64,000 bases of DNA, taken from positions 11,042,556 through 11,106,555 of the forward strand of contig CM076261.1 in the NCBI GenBank assembly GCA_038380795.1. Direction: 5' to 3'. Every line of letters starts with the position of its first letter. Position 1 is the first letter of the stretch. The translations under genes were made by a program, and so were the position numbers. This DNA comes from Pyrocephalus nanus. Its lineage: Eukaryota; Chordata; Aves; Passeriformes; Tyrannidae. The notes beneath the pieces were generated by a model, which had not been told where the DNA came from, searched no databases, and saw only the letters and a list, made by a program, of their open reading frames with translations. Positions 28,001 to 41,688 of this stretch are shown one piece after another.

Positions 28001-31000
28001 TACATTATGATCACTGCAGGTTTTTTCTACTCCTTTTTTTTTTTTTCCTTTTCAAAAATATAACGACTGCTGGTGGACCAAATAATTGGACTGCTAAGGA
28101 CCAAATATATTTGGATGGGGATCTATAGTAGAGTTCTGCTGCAGTTATACTCTGAGAGTTCTCGCTGTGTCTGATGATAAAGTCAGTTAACCTGTATATC
28201 CCTCAGCTATTCTACAAAGTGACAAATTTTATTACATTTATTTTAGTACATCAGAGCAGTTGATAAAATAATTAATTAACATCATATTTCATATACCTTG
28301 TACTCTAGGTTTTTGGCCAGGAGCTGCCTTTTAAAGTGTAATTTATCAATAAATCTATCATTTGAAACAACATTCAAACACTTTTGTACGTCCTAGGTAA
28401 GAGCATAAAATGGATTCGAGGCTTCTAAGCCAGGTAAGCAGTTATATCACCTTTGTAATTATGTCTTAATAGAAAAGCATCAAAACTGTACTTGAGGTCT
28501 AGTCAAACTGAGAACTGAGTTTTACTCTGAGCTGAAAATAGTAAAAGTAGTCCAAAATTGCATTTCAAGTATTTCAAGAAGTGTGTGCTCTCAAGATGGC
28601 TTAGTCTCAAGTTATCCTACAGCTTGTTGTGTTGGTTTTTTTTCTCACCTTTTTTTTTTTTTTCTTAAACATGAATAACACCAAAAGAAGTACCATAAGG
28701 TACATCATAAGGTATGGAGGAAAGTCAAAATATACTGAATGCAAATTAGTATATTAATGAAACCTTCTGGACTGGGAAGGAGCTTGTTCTTGGGTTTTTT
28801 TGTGATACTCAACCAAGTGACATATCTTCAAGCCTAAGTAGCCTGGAGGATTTCAGGAATATTACTTTATGGAACACTTTACCTTGGAGAAACATCTGCA
28901 CTGTATGGTTAGTAAAATCCTTTTTGACTTTGCAGAGAGTTTTTTCTGAATAAGTTGTGAAGGAACTATTCACATAAATATAAATACATAGAAGCACAAG
29001 CACACACAGATACATAAACATGCATACATAAATATGGAATAGGCAAATCTCAAAATATAATAAATTAAAAATAAGAAGGATAATGAAAAATAAACAAGAA
29101 AAAGTAACGTGAATGTCAGATTTTAGAACTGGTGAGAGCACTATTTTGGTTGTCAGGTGAGAACTGTATTTAAATTCACAACAGTGAAATCCTTTTATTT
29201 CATGATATTGGTGATATAGATCCATCAAAAAGGAAGCTGAAGACAATAAATAAGGACTTATTAGCATTGTTTTGTCTTGTCTGCTCAAGTAAAATAGTTA
29301 AGGGTAATTCACAAATGAAAAATAATATTAATGTATATTCTATTGAGTAAGTATTAATTAGTTCATGCTTATGAAGTGCTTTGAGGAAGGATGGAGTTAC
29401 ACAAAAGAGACATTTTTACCATATTATACAACTCCTTTAGCGATTTCCTTCTTTTCACAATACATCATTTTAAACAGTTCAGTAATTCATACAGCCTTCC
29501 CTCTTGGGCAAAACTTGTGTGAAAAAGCACATCATTGAATTGTTCTAGAAAGGTAAAGATATGACACTATGTTCACACTATATACACTTAGGAATGTTCC
29601 TGCAAAGTTGCAACTAGTTCTGTGACTGCCTTATACTATTATTACAGAGGAATTGTGATATTGATTCAGATCCAAAGCCTATTCTGAACAGAGTCACTGT
29701 CTGAGAAAGTGGTCACTGTCACATGCTTTGGAGTCCTGAAGCCCTCTCCCTAGGCACTCCATATCATGTAGTGTGTCCCCACTTTTGACATTTTTTTGGC
29801 TGCAAGCAGAGATTTAACTCTGAATCATGAAGTACTGAATGTCTGAATATACAAAAATCTAATACTTTGTATATTACGTGCAAAAAAGTTAAGTTCTCCA
29901 AGTAGATGTGGATGAAGAAAGATTTTTGGCAGTTGTACGCAGAAGCAATTGAGTGAACCAGGGGACTGCCCTAACCCTCACAATTATGCAAGGGATGCTC
30001 AAAGAATAGCGGCGTGTGCAAGCAAATGCCAACCCTCAGCTGCTTTTCATTACCTAAAACCATTGTTACCTCCACTATCCGTGATCTCATTTTCAGTCAG
30101 CTATTTTGCATCCATGTTCTGATTTTACTTCTCTGATGTTTTTTCTCTACCAGGGGATTATATTGCCGTGTACCTTTCTGTGTATGCTAATCCTCTCACT
30201 CACTTCTTTTATTTCGGCTTAAAACTAAATCAAGATCAAAAACCTTCATAATCTTTTGGTTTGTCTTTCATTTGGATAATTTTTGATAGATCTTAAAGAT
30301 ACTGTCCAAAGACTAAAATGATACTGCACAAGTAGAAATGAGAAAAGAAAGTCCCTTCTCTGTGAAAATATGCCTGAAGTTGATACTAAACCCTTGATTA
30401 TGTTCCTAATTTGTTGGCATTTCAGTTTGTATTCACTGTAACTCTTACTGGGCTCTATTCAATTTCAAAAAGAAGGAGGACATCAGATTCCTGCGCAGGA
30501 AAAGGCTTTTTACTTTGTAGAGAATTTCATTAACTTGGGCTCCTATCTTCATTAGGAGACCACCTGCAGTTTGTGGCCTCAAGGACCAAACAGAGTGAGG
30601 CTTGTGAACTAAACTGAGATAATGAGTTCTCACTGGGGTATCTTCTGAAGCCAGCATGGTGTTAGGAGGATCACCCATCCCTTCAGCATGGCCATATGCT
30701 AATGGGTGCCGGAGGTTCTGGTTAGCAAATAATCATTACTGAAGGGAGTCCCATAAAGGACTAGAAAGGGATGAAATGAGTATAATTTGCTCTCGAGGGT
30801 TCCCATGGATCCATAGTGGGCTAAATCTCTGAATTCCTGTCCAGTCTTCTTGACAGTCCTTGATTCGCCTGGAATTGCCCATGTGCCAAATGTAGGCACC
30901 TCATGTAAACACAAAATTAGGCAGGTGATCATCCTGTGTGCCAACTACTGCCAGTGAAAACTGAGGCCTCTGCAGAGAAAGGCATCACTTCAGATCTCAA

Positions 31001-32159
31001 CACCATCCTTCAGTTTTCATCAGCCTGCTTCAGGTAGAAAGACTGCTAATCTTGAAATTTTTCCTATTATTTCTTTCTGCCACATAAAAGGTCAAGAACA
31101 AAACTATAACTCATCCCTTGGACCAGAAGATCACTCTATACCAGTTATAGTGAAAAAGGAAAGAAAGAAGTTTTTAAGTAGTGTTTTGATTTGTTTTTCC
31201 TTTAATTTGTAAGGATAATGGAGAGCAACAAGTGCAGTTTTGTGCAAATAAGGCTTGCTCTGGCACTGCTGTGTAAAGACAATCACTCACTTCTGGGTTG
31301 TGAGCTGGAATATATTCCTACTCTGTGTTCTGTCTTCTAATTAGTTTTTAATCCATAACATGACTGTGCATCATCCCCTCTCATTGCTTAATATCCTCAA
31401 AAGTAGAAATCTTTCAAAAGGCTCTTGAAATTCTAAATCAGCTATATTGCCTGCTTCTATTATGTGTTTTGTTAACTATCCCAAGTAGTACTAACCCTTT
31501 AACAATGTAAAAATCTCTGTAACAATAAGCTTTGTAGTTTTTTTTCCTTTTCATGTTGTACTCATCAGAGATTCTTACAGACCTTTGGTCAGTGATACCA
31601 ATTAGGAGACATACATATATAGGAATTCAGATCAGTAGAGTTCTTCCCTGTTCCATTCAGTGTTGAAAGTGCCTGGAGTACAACAATCTGATATGGATAG
31701 TACCTTTATTAAAATGTGGCATAGCAAAAACCATACATGAATTCACTCTAATGAGGACATCTTTTAAATTTCTTTTTGTTTAGTAGCCTATCTGCTTAAA
31801 TTTTGAGGGCTTGAGTATTTGAGTTTAGGCTACATTCTGCTGAGGCATTTATATAGATATATGCCATACATATATGACTTTTTTTAATATCATCAACAAT
31901 TTTACACACCTGAATATTAAGCCCTGTATCCTCAACATGAATATGTGGGAACTGATATTATTTTTTAAAATAGGATTTGCTATCCAGAAAGAGCAGGCAC
32001 AAGCTGTTTCACACTCACTATTATTTTATTTTTTTTTTATGCACAAGGAGCAACTGTGTAATTCCAACAAAGAACTTGCTTCTGTTAAACATGAATTCAT
32101 TCCATACCCTGGTGCCTAGCTCATTAAAGCCTGTATCATGTCAGACTGACAAATGGCAA
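25043..32159. other. Intergenic, no gene seen
   Basis: The frames at 25,599-26,000 (plus, 133 codons), 28,809-29,288 (minus, 159 codons, largely aromatic/hydrophobic from AT-rich DNA) and 30,445-30,944 (minus) are not recognisable. A diffuse, slightly GC-richer block at about 30,540-30,950 might be an unrecognised old repeat. Confidence 0.5.
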
Positions 32160-32400
32160 ATGCCCAAACCTTTTCTACTTTTTTCCTCAGCAGTGTTTGA
32201 CACTGTCAGTCATACATTCCTGCTTACATGCTATATAACTCTGGCAAGTATACGCAGAAGCATGCTGAAATGACTCTAATCTTTTTTGTCAGATTAACCC
32301 CAGAAGGCTCCATTTCCATCTCTAGAAGTTGCCATTGAAGAACTTAGCAAGGTTCAATTCCTTGCCTTTTCTTATTCAATATCTATATCTTGGGAAACTA
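32160..32400 (+). mobile_element. Ancient L2-like LINE reverse transcriptase remnant
   Basis: A frame at 32,170-32,272 reads FLLFSSAVFDTVSHTFLL, which lines up with RT motif A of L2/CR1-clade LINEs (LLLDLSAAFDTVDHSFLL pattern as I know it). About 80 bases on, ggttcaattccttgcc and ttcttattcaatatctatat line up with the following GS-L-PLLFNIYI block (motif B), now in a shifted frame. Stops and frameshifts show it is long dead. It is unlike the younger CR1 copies in this window. Confidence 0.5.
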
Positions 32401-35400
32401 TGACTTGGCAGAGGCTTGGAAAAGGACGAACAAGAAGAACACATAACCAACTAGCAGAATTAGATAAAATCCAGATAATATAAGAGCAGATGTGCTCAAA
32501 TACCTTTACAATTAAGCTTCCAAAGGAAGTATATTTAATATTACTGAAGGAACCTGAAAGTTTTAATTTTCTTTCTTTTGCTCTCTCATCCCTAGTTTTT
32601 GTTATGCTCATCCTGTGAAGTTGTTCAGGAAAGCAATCCATGTTAAATAAAATTAATTTTAAACTTCTGGGTTTTTTATTTCTTGATTTAATTTGAATAA
32701 TTGATCAATTTTGCAGTGTAGACTCACACACTTGATGTCACCCTATTTCACAGGAGAGTGAGTAGTAGCCCTGGGGGTAAGAAGGAAGAAGAAGAGGAAT
32801 GTCTCAGCTGGCTTTATTGGCAGTAACAAAACACACAATTCCACCCCTTGCCTACCTAAATTTTCTACTGAAGATACAAGCTCTTCCTGGCCTTCTTTTA
32901 AAATTTGTCTTTGAACATGCAGCTTTTTTTTTTCTCTATGTGACAACAGGAGCAAGTAATAGGATGAAATGCTAATAAAGGAACACTGAGATGCACCTCA
33001 GTTTTGTGTCTGTAATTCTAGGAGTTAAAAGATATTTTTAATTTTATTTTTGTTTTTGTGAAGCCATGTTTCACAAATCCTAGTATACCATTTGGACACG
33101 TTCTTTTCTACATCTCATTTTTTCTGAGTTAACAGGCAGATTTTTGAATATATTTTCCTTAGATTCTATACTAGCTAATTGAGTAAATAGTAAGATCTTT
33201 TCCCTTTCTTCTTCAGCTTACTAAGCTACCTCTCAGATAACTGTACTTCAAAGGCCATGTGTTATACTGAGCCATTCCATCTAAATGCAGAGCCAAAGTA
33301 AATGCTGTAATTTCTAATTTCCCCTGATCTTAAATCCAGAGTTTTATGAATTAACATTAACATCCATTTTTTGGCCAGTCTGGTAAGATTACCTATATCT
33401 GCAGAGATTTTGCTTTCCTTTCAGAGGCATCAAAGTGTGTTTCCTTTTGAAGTGGTAAGTGCTTTGGTATCGTAGCTTAATGCAGTGCTGTATTGTTTTG
33501 TTTAGCCTCAGACTCCAAGAGCTGTTGGTCTGATCCTTCACACAGCAGAAAATATTGCAATTTGATATCTGGGACTGAAGCAAGTAATGCACAAGCTTGG
33601 CTGCACCAGGAAAAGGAGGAGGGTTATGCCTTCATCTTTCTCTGCTAATGCTTTCTGTGTGCTTTTATCTCATTTTGTAGATTAGAAAGAATTTATAAAG
33701 AGGTAAATATCAAACCTTTATTTTTTTTTTTCTTGAATAACAGATATATAGCATCTTCCAGTCACTGAAACGGGCTGATAATATGGTAGGAATTGGTGCT
33801 GTTGATTATTCCTCTTTAAACTGATCACAGAAATAGTTTAGAGAACTTGCCTTCAATGTTTCAAACAATATTGTGAAGGGAAGAATGACACAACTTATCT
33901 TGAATCCCACTTACTTCAAGAACATTCTGCCAAGGGTTAAACAGCAAGATGTACCTGAGCATGAACCGTTAGTGCTACTATTTTAAATGTCCCCCAATTA
34001 AATAATTAGGTGTAACTTAATAAATGTTTGAACACCATTTTCTCCTGCCTTCTTTCAGTCCAAGTGTCTTGTAGTTTATGTCACTATGGCCTACTTTTCA
34101 GCAAAAGCATGTCTTAATATTGAGTGTATCAAATCTAATCCTACGGTTTATTGTAGGCAGCCCCAGTTGGTCCTGTTCTAAGGCTTTCCCTCCCTTTCTG
34201 GTGAAAAGCACTTGTACCGTGGCCCTGCTGGTGGCCTGAATCACCTCAATTTGTTCTAGCAATCAGAGACAGCTGCTCCATGTGAAAGGAGCGTGGACCA
34301 CTGAACAGAGCATTAGGACTGACCTCAGGCTGAATGCAAAAGGCTCAGCCTTTTCTGCGAGGCCAGTCGAGCATGTGCAAACAGATTTGCTGAAGTACAA
34401 AATGGTCCAGTGATTTAAAGCAAGTTCTCTTCTCCCTTTCTCTCTTTTTCCCTTTCAGAAATGAAACAGGACAGAGGATAGCCTGGGTACAATCTTAGCA
34501 ACATCTGTTGCCTTTCACTAGGGTCTTGGCCAAGGCCAATAGCTATTCAAAGAGCTACTGACACTTTACTGAAAGAGTAAAAAGCCTTAAATAAAGAAGC
34601 GTTTGGACATGTTTCCCAACACACACAGTTGGGTCTTTTTGTGGGTCAGAATGCTTTCAGAGAAACACTTCTCCACCCCCTCCCCCACTCCCCCCTTTTC
34701 TGGTGAAAGTGTCAGAAAACAAATCTTCAGCAAGTTACAAAGCTCAGTGAGCTTACAACACTGAAGAACAGTTAAATTTTCACTTTACTTTTATTCTCTG
34801 AACTAAAGGGTGTTGGGCAACCAAAATCTTAACCACAGTTAATAAGAAGTGTGAAGGAATTTATGCTTGTTTCACATCTGTTACTTTCTAATTTTCACAT
34901 TAATTTATCTTTTAAAGGAACTAGTAATAGCAGTGGAGCAACTGCAGCATTTTAGCACTATTGAGATGGCTGATATTGTATTAAGATATATTTTATAAAG
35001 TTATTTCTTATGTTTGTTTTTCTGTGTGCTCTCCCCACCTACACCATAAACATTAATTTCACCCAGCACTTAGGAAGAGGCAGTTACCTGTTTCTCTCTC
35101 CCTTTTTTCTTCACATAGCTTTTTACAGGCAATTTTGCTCTGTCCAACCATGACATACCTTCATAAAAATGACGGATGAAGCAGCTGAGTAACTGGTGGG
35201 TATATTATCCTCCTGCAGGCATCTGCTGCTCAAAAGGCACCTATTCTTTCTTTGGCCTTGAGACAGAAGATGTAAATTGCATCCCATATGTGAAGTCATT
35301 CTTATCAGTCCTTCCCTATTTTGAGGATAATCACAGTAAATTAAATAAAAACTACTCAAAGGAAGACTAGTAGAAATATTCAATTACATATATTAGCAAC

Positions 35401-37829
35401 AGAGCTTGATATAAGTACACATTTGTAGACACAGAAGATACCGCCAGAATCCTCAATGAGAAATCTTGTGGAGCCTCCAGTTTTACAGAATTTTGTTTTG
35501 ATCAGGCCACGGTCATTAAGTTCAAAGCAAGATGAACACGTATGGAAAAACATAAGCTTCATGACATAGGTTGTCTCAAACTAGCTGACTCGTGTGTAGC
35601 ATATGCAAGTGTGTAGTAAATTATTAATATATATTTGTAAGGTAGTACCTCACACTGAGATCAGGGTGCTTGTGCTCTATGTCCCATGACTGACCTAAAA
35701 AAACCCTTGTATCAGAAAGTTCATAACAGAAATATGTATGATGAACCTCAGCGACTCACAGAAAACAAAAGTAGTACTTCTGTTGAAAGGCTTGCACAGC
35801 TGGAAATACTAAGGCCAATGTTGCTGAATGGTTATACACAGCATCCTAGTGACCAGTGCCTGATGTCTCCAAAGGCCAAATTGGAGGAAATATGCTAAGA
35901 GAGTGAAGGGGATTGAATGGCTTTAACTTCTGGTGCTAGGGCATTATACCATTAACCTATTAGGTGTGGGAGGAAGTAAGTTCAAGAGAACTGCGGTTTT
36001 TTTTACCTGCCCTCAGCCATTTTTTTCCCCTTATATAGACAGACATGGGTAGAAGTAGGAGGAAATAAGGATTGATCCAGCTCCTTCTTTATTCTTGCAA
36101 CACAACCATTGGTGTAATACCTTGGGATCTACATCCTCATAGCAGTGGGCAAAGATTTCCATCACCTTCTGCAGAAGCTGGACAAATTGCTGTGCTCTGT
36201 ACCCTAAGCTAGTTTGCAAACTGACAATAACTAGATATTTCATAAAACTTATCTCTCATTGACTCAAACAGTGTTTTCCTACTGATTTTAATGAATTGAG
36301 AATTTATCCCAAGAAAAGGTAGAAGCTGGACAGGATCAAGGGATTTATAATGTTTTTACCATTTTAAGTATAAAAGTAATGCCTGAGTTGTCATTCCTAA
36401 GGAATAAAAAATTTGATGGATACATTAGCTGGGTGGAAAATTGACATATCAAATTATGTCTCTGTCGGCACTCATACCAAGTAATTTTGAGAGTGGGCAG
36501 TTCAAGATGATGAAGACAGTGACATTTTTCTGTCTAGCTCACTTGGAAGACATTTCCATCTGCTTCCTCTACAGCTGCTTACATGCCAGTATAGAATTCT
36601 TTCTCCATAAACATTCAGGTATAGGAGTTTAGCATTTAGGATAACATTTAGACATGAAAATTTGATTGCCTGAAGGGGAAAAAGAGGGGTCAGCAGCATG
36701 CTCCTTGCTTGTACTGCTTCTTGTGTTTATAATACTTGGATTTCCCATTTGGAAAATGTTTAGTGTTTTGGACTTGTTGGGGAGTTTTCGTCTTGTTTTT
36801 TGGTCTTTGGTTTTAGGAGGTTTTTTTTTGAAAGAGAGAGACCACCTGTCCAATTATTGCTGTGGTCAGGGGAAAACCATACAAAATAATAAAAAAAAAA
36901 ATTGCTTACTTAGCTAATGTTTTCACCTAGGGAAGCTTATGAGCATTTTGAATACCAGTCACGATGCAGAAGTATACATAATTTGGGCCATATATTCAGA
37001 AAAGACTTGTACAATTACAGCTGTAATCTCTGATTTTGTTTGTGCAAGTGTTCAAGCTTGTATTGACAAAGCACACTGGAACAGTGTAATCTGGTTTGGG
37101 TTTAGAGGTCAGTGGAGGAGTTAGTTCACATTAATTCTGTATACTTGGTGCAGCATTTAGAGTCTGACCTGAAGAGATACATCCTGCTATGTATGGGTAG
37201 TTCCTTGTTTAATTGCATATATATTAACATTTTTCATAAGTAACCTAACTGCAGATTTCTAAATGACTGCTACACAGTAGCAATACCCCTGAAGTATGCA
37301 AAACTCCCTGAAGTCAACTGGACTTTCTATGTATAGCTTTTCATAGGATCAGAGAAATGTTTTTGTTCTACACTGCAAGTCCTCTGAAAAAATGACCTTA
37401 GTTGTACCACAGTGTGAATGCCCTGCAGAATTTAGCTGAATATCAAGCAGAAATGTATCTAACCTATTTTTTTCAGCATATGTCAAAAAATGGAGTGAGT
37501 GCTGAATATAAGAATGGTGATGCTTCTTCTCCACCAGCAGGATCTTGCTGGCATGAAGCATCAGAGACCCAATGTGTTTTTCTGCAGTTTAAATGATTGT
37601 ATTCATCAAGAGATGCTTATAAATGTACCTATGTGAGGTCTGATATAGAGCTACTTTTTAACTTGGTACCATTGCAATGTTAGTGCAGGTACAAGGATCT
37701 ATAAGTAGTAGGCACTTTACTTGCACTTCTCAGAAACTGGATTTTCTTCTCCTGCTGTGCCAGCTCTGCCTTTTCAATCATTTTTGTTTGAACAACATTC
37801 TTGAATGAAACAGAAAAAAGGGTGTTTAA
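32401..37829. other. Intergenic, no gene seen
   Basis: AT-rich. Contains a perfect 8-base inverted repeat with a 1-base loop (aaaaggct c agcctttt, 34,338-34,354) and short T/A runs. Frames are under 90 codons without motifs. Confidence 0.6.
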
Positions 37830-38445
37830 ATCATTCTGCTTAGCTTTTAATCATCTGTCTTATTCCTAGCCTTTTATTCTCAGCACCTTTCTTTGGCTGC
37901 CGTTGATTTTTTTTTTTTATTCCCCTATTGGTAATCCATACTTCTTGCAGAGCTCTCACTGCACCACACTGCTAGCTTTGTCATGCTGTATCCTATCTCA
38001 GTGCTGGCCAGCTTGGTACATCCACTTATAATATGATGAATAGTATCTGGAGCCTGGCCACACAGCCTCCATTCTGGTCTCAAGGCTTTTTAAAGCTATC
38101 TATCCTTGTTTGTACAAATAGCCCATTCCTGTCTTAATGAAATTCTCCATTTCTCCTCTCAGTCTTCTGACAGCCTACCTGCCATTTGCTAACATCGTCT
38201 TGCGACATTTTCAAAATTCTTTCCATGCAGTTGTTTTTCAGTTGATTTATTCTTGTGCTGTTCTTACTGCTGTGTGACTAATAAATTACACTCAATGGCA
38301 AAATCTTTTAATTTTGCAGCTTCCCTATGATTAAACAAGCCTATTTTCTATTTACAGTTTCTTAACTTTACAAGTTCCCTTTCCTACAACTCCCTCTGTT
38401 GCTTTTCTCTGTTCTTCCTGACAACGTAGACTCCATTTTTAACTG
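37830..38445 (-). mobile_element. Decayed non-CR1 LINE, RT C-terminal region with zinc knuckle
   Basis: On the minus strand, 38,076 down to about 38,006 reads PEWRLCGQAPDTIHHIISGC then TKLA. This fits the C-x2-C-x7-H-x4/5-C knuckle after the RT of several non-LTR families, with the first Cys replaced by Trp. Other blocks occur in the expected order with frameshifts between: RKNREKQQREL (about 38,389-38,436), KQLHGK (38,219-38,236), RQEWAICTN before the knuckle and ELCKKYG (37,935-37,952) after it. CR1 and L2 do not carry this arrangement in the form I know; R2/R4/Dong-like or related lineages do. Family assignment is open. No intact frame remains. Confidence 0.6.
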
Positions 38446-41400
38446 CATTCACAATTATTATATTAGGCAACAGTAACTTGACTTTTACAGTTACTTTGCC
38501 CTAGATTACCTAGATTTACTTTTGAAGAATAGTATTCTTGCAAATATATCAGTTACTCAGATTTGCCAGTATATGTGGACCAAATATGTCATCAAAAGAT
38601 TGTGGAAACTCAAGGGAACATACAGACGAATCAAAGAACAGATGGAGCCATGATGACAATGTTGAACTGATAAGGTAACACCTCCTAAGCAGAATAGGGG
38701 GTTGCAAGTATACAAAGAGACCTCATAAATTGCCCAATTGGATCACCCCTATTATTTACTATACTTTAGTTCATATTATTATGTCTTTTTGACTGCCATA
38801 TCTTCAGAGGATATTCTGCCAAATATATTCTAAAGAACAGGTTGTCAATCTTGTTATTAAGCAGGTCCCCATATTACTGTGTTTTCACAGGCGGTGGAAA
38901 AAACTCCTGGAATATAGACAACAATGTAATTGTCTTAAAAATCAGCTTAAATAGGTAATCAAGCCATGACTGTAAGGACACGAAAGACAGAGGCATTCCT
39001 GTGTTGAGTATCTTGTTAAAGGCAGTGAGTGTCTTCAGTTTCAATAGGCCTTGTGTTTTGTCTTCTGTTATTTGTAGAAATGAGAAAAAAAAAGAAAACT
39101 ACAGAAAAACAATGCTCAGTTCTATATTGGAATCAGAATTGTAGCCACCTGTAAATAATATTATCTGGATGGCTGAAGCCCTTACATAAGAGTAACTTAC
39201 AGAAACCTTAGCCCTTGTTCTGGGAAACCATGTGCTAATAGTGTTAAGAAGTGTTTTCTTAAAAAAAAAAAATCCTAAAATGCAAGCTCTCCTATTTGCA
39301 TCATGAAAGACTAATATACATATAACTTTTTGAGAAAAGTAAGGAAAAGTTAGCATTTTGCTTCTGCGAGTAATACATTTTCATATGGAAGGAACTCTGC
39401 AAGCTGTTTCTGAGTGCGTAATGGAAGATGTTTCTTCCCACACAGTGAGTTACCAGGACCCAGGTAGCAGTTACCAGATATTGCTCTTTTTCAGAATGTA
39501 TATAATCAGCGTATAGATAGAAATGGTAATGTCAAGAGACAATCAGAGGCTCAGGGGACTGAATACAGTCACGAAACTTTTTTGTTTTCTGCTTCAGGTC
39601 AAAATCCTCTATAAGCAGTGGTTACCAAAACACTCAGTGTCTAAGAAGCATTTGAGAGTAAGTTTCGAGACAGGTTTTGTGGTCGTAAATCTGCCTATGG
39701 ATCAGCTATACAGAACAACAACATAACTTGTACTGTGAAGAGGCATCCTTGACACTTTCAGAAGTCAAAAAATGGGAAAGATGCCAGTAGCAATGCATCC
39801 TTTGATGCCTGCAGTCAGTCCTTACAGAGCCTAGCTAAGAGAAACCTTGCATGGTCTGAGGTTTGTTTGTACAAACCATAGGCTTTCCTCTGGAAAGAGT
39901 ACAGCCGTACCTCTCAAGACGAGTAAATGCACTACAAAACGTATTAGAAAGAAATACCACATCACTGTAGGTGTGGATTACTGCCAAAATGATCCAGTCA
40001 ATGCACTGGAATGGACTGACTCATTGGCAAAACCCCACAATCAAGATAGTCAAGAACAAATTGTATTGAAAAAATATACATTTGCTTATGTTACTAAAAA
40101 TGGTAGATTGCCAAAAGTGACTAAGAATAATTGCTTCTTTATATTTCATTCTGCCTGTGCAATGAAATTAAATTGGTCTGCTTAGTCACACATTTTGCTT
40201 GGAGTCACTGTTTTGCTCTCATGAAAGTCAAAGGGTTTAATACATTTTCTTTTGATATGACAACATAAGCATTTAGAAAAAAAAATAAGACAAAAATATC
40301 TATCCTATTTTCATCATAGTAAAAATAAGTTCAAATGTTTTCACTGACACACATTTTAATGAAAGGTTTAACTCGAGACTAGATTTTTGGAACATAAAGC
40401 ACATCCTTGAGAGAAGTCTGTTCAGTTAGGAAGAACATCATGAAATACTGTGTGAAGGTCTACAAACTTTTTAATTGGGTGATAATTTACTGCTCCAATT
40501 CTCCATTAGTAATATCTGGATCAGAATCAAAATTAATAAGAAAGAGTCTTTCCTTAATAAAGATTTTAAATTATCACAAAACTATTTAGTTGAACCCGAA
40601 GAGAAAAAAAAAAAAAAAAAAAGTTTGAAGATGTTAGGCAAAGTTTATGAAGGTCATGACCCCCTGTAGATCCTTTTTTTATACCACCCTATTCCCAAAA
40701 AAACATTTTTGCTTCTGTTCTTAAATGTTCTGTTTCCACTATTGAAATCATTACTACTGAATTAAGTAAAACAAGGTAAGTTTTCCAAGTACCGGTTACA
40801 TCTCCATATGAATTTGAAAGAAGACAAAGCAGAGGTGTTTGCGATATTTCATGATGAAGAAAAAAGATAATCTGTCCTTGAACCTTGTCCTCTAAGGATC
40901 AGTGCAAAGAGTCTTATTTTGATTAACTTGTGAAAGATGAATTAGGGATTGGGGGAAGGAGAACAAAGGAAAGGCGAATCCTTAATTACAATCTTAAGCA
41001 ACTGTGTGCAATCATGTTTCAAGATTTTCGTGCCTGAATACATCTTATTAAGTTGTATCCATGCACTCAGATGCTCCACAACTTGGAGAATGAAGATTGT
41101 TTCTGGTTGTTCTATTTAAACCACTTCTTCAGTTCATAAATGCCATGATGTTGGAATTGCCTCCCTCTGATTAGAAGGGTGACATTGGAAGTCACATCTG
41201 AAAGTGAAACTAAAAGACAGGTAAAATAGAGCAGTTACATACTATATTTATTAAGATAGTCATGCATGCTACATTTGCATATTCAAATAAATTCAGAAAT
41301 TGAAATTATTTTAAAAAAATCCTTTTTTATTCAAACCAATTGTTTTGTTTTGTTTTGTTTTTTTAATGAAGTGTCTTTATCCTCACATTGCTTTATTAGT

Positions 41401-41645
41401 GTTGACAACAAACTTCGTAGTATAAGATAATAATAAGAATGTAAATTAATTATATGTGCATATTATTTGTTCACAGCATGTTGAGAATGCTTTTCTGGTA
41501 AATATAAATCAAAAGACATTGGTCAAGGTTCATATCTTACAGCTGTCCTTGGTACGATCCATTGTTCTAAAAACAGTATGTGTTAAAAATATTTTTGTCC
41601 GTGGAAAATGTCAGTTCAGCAGCTCCGCCGACATTTGGAACCTCT

Positions 41646-41648
<3 letters not shown>
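38446..41648. other. Intergenic DNA directly upstream of the CpG island
   Basis: AT-rich, with an A19 run at 40,604-40,622 and a (TTTTG)n stretch near 41,341. The 112-codon plus frame at 39,847-40,185 has no recognised homology. A distal promoter or enhancers could be here, but nothing specific is visible. Confidence 0.5.

Positions 41649-41688
<40 letters not shown>
41649..41688 (+). repeat. Poly-T run of 40
   Basis: Forty consecutive T, followed by ccag|gaccc. It lies at the left entrance of the CpG island. It could be an old poly-A tail in reverse, slippage, or an assembly limit. The tract plus CCAG also looks like a 3' splice site. Confidence 0.95.

Noticed and set aside
28809..29288. 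159-codon minus-strand frame with hydrophobic stretch
   Set aside because: The hydrophobic and Tyr/Ile-rich content follows from AT-rich DNA (taaata, catacata words). No domain or conserved motif.
40604..40622. A19 run as the tail of a processed pseudogene
   Set aside because: The DNA to its left resembles no known transcript, and no polyadenylation signal or flanking duplication is visible.
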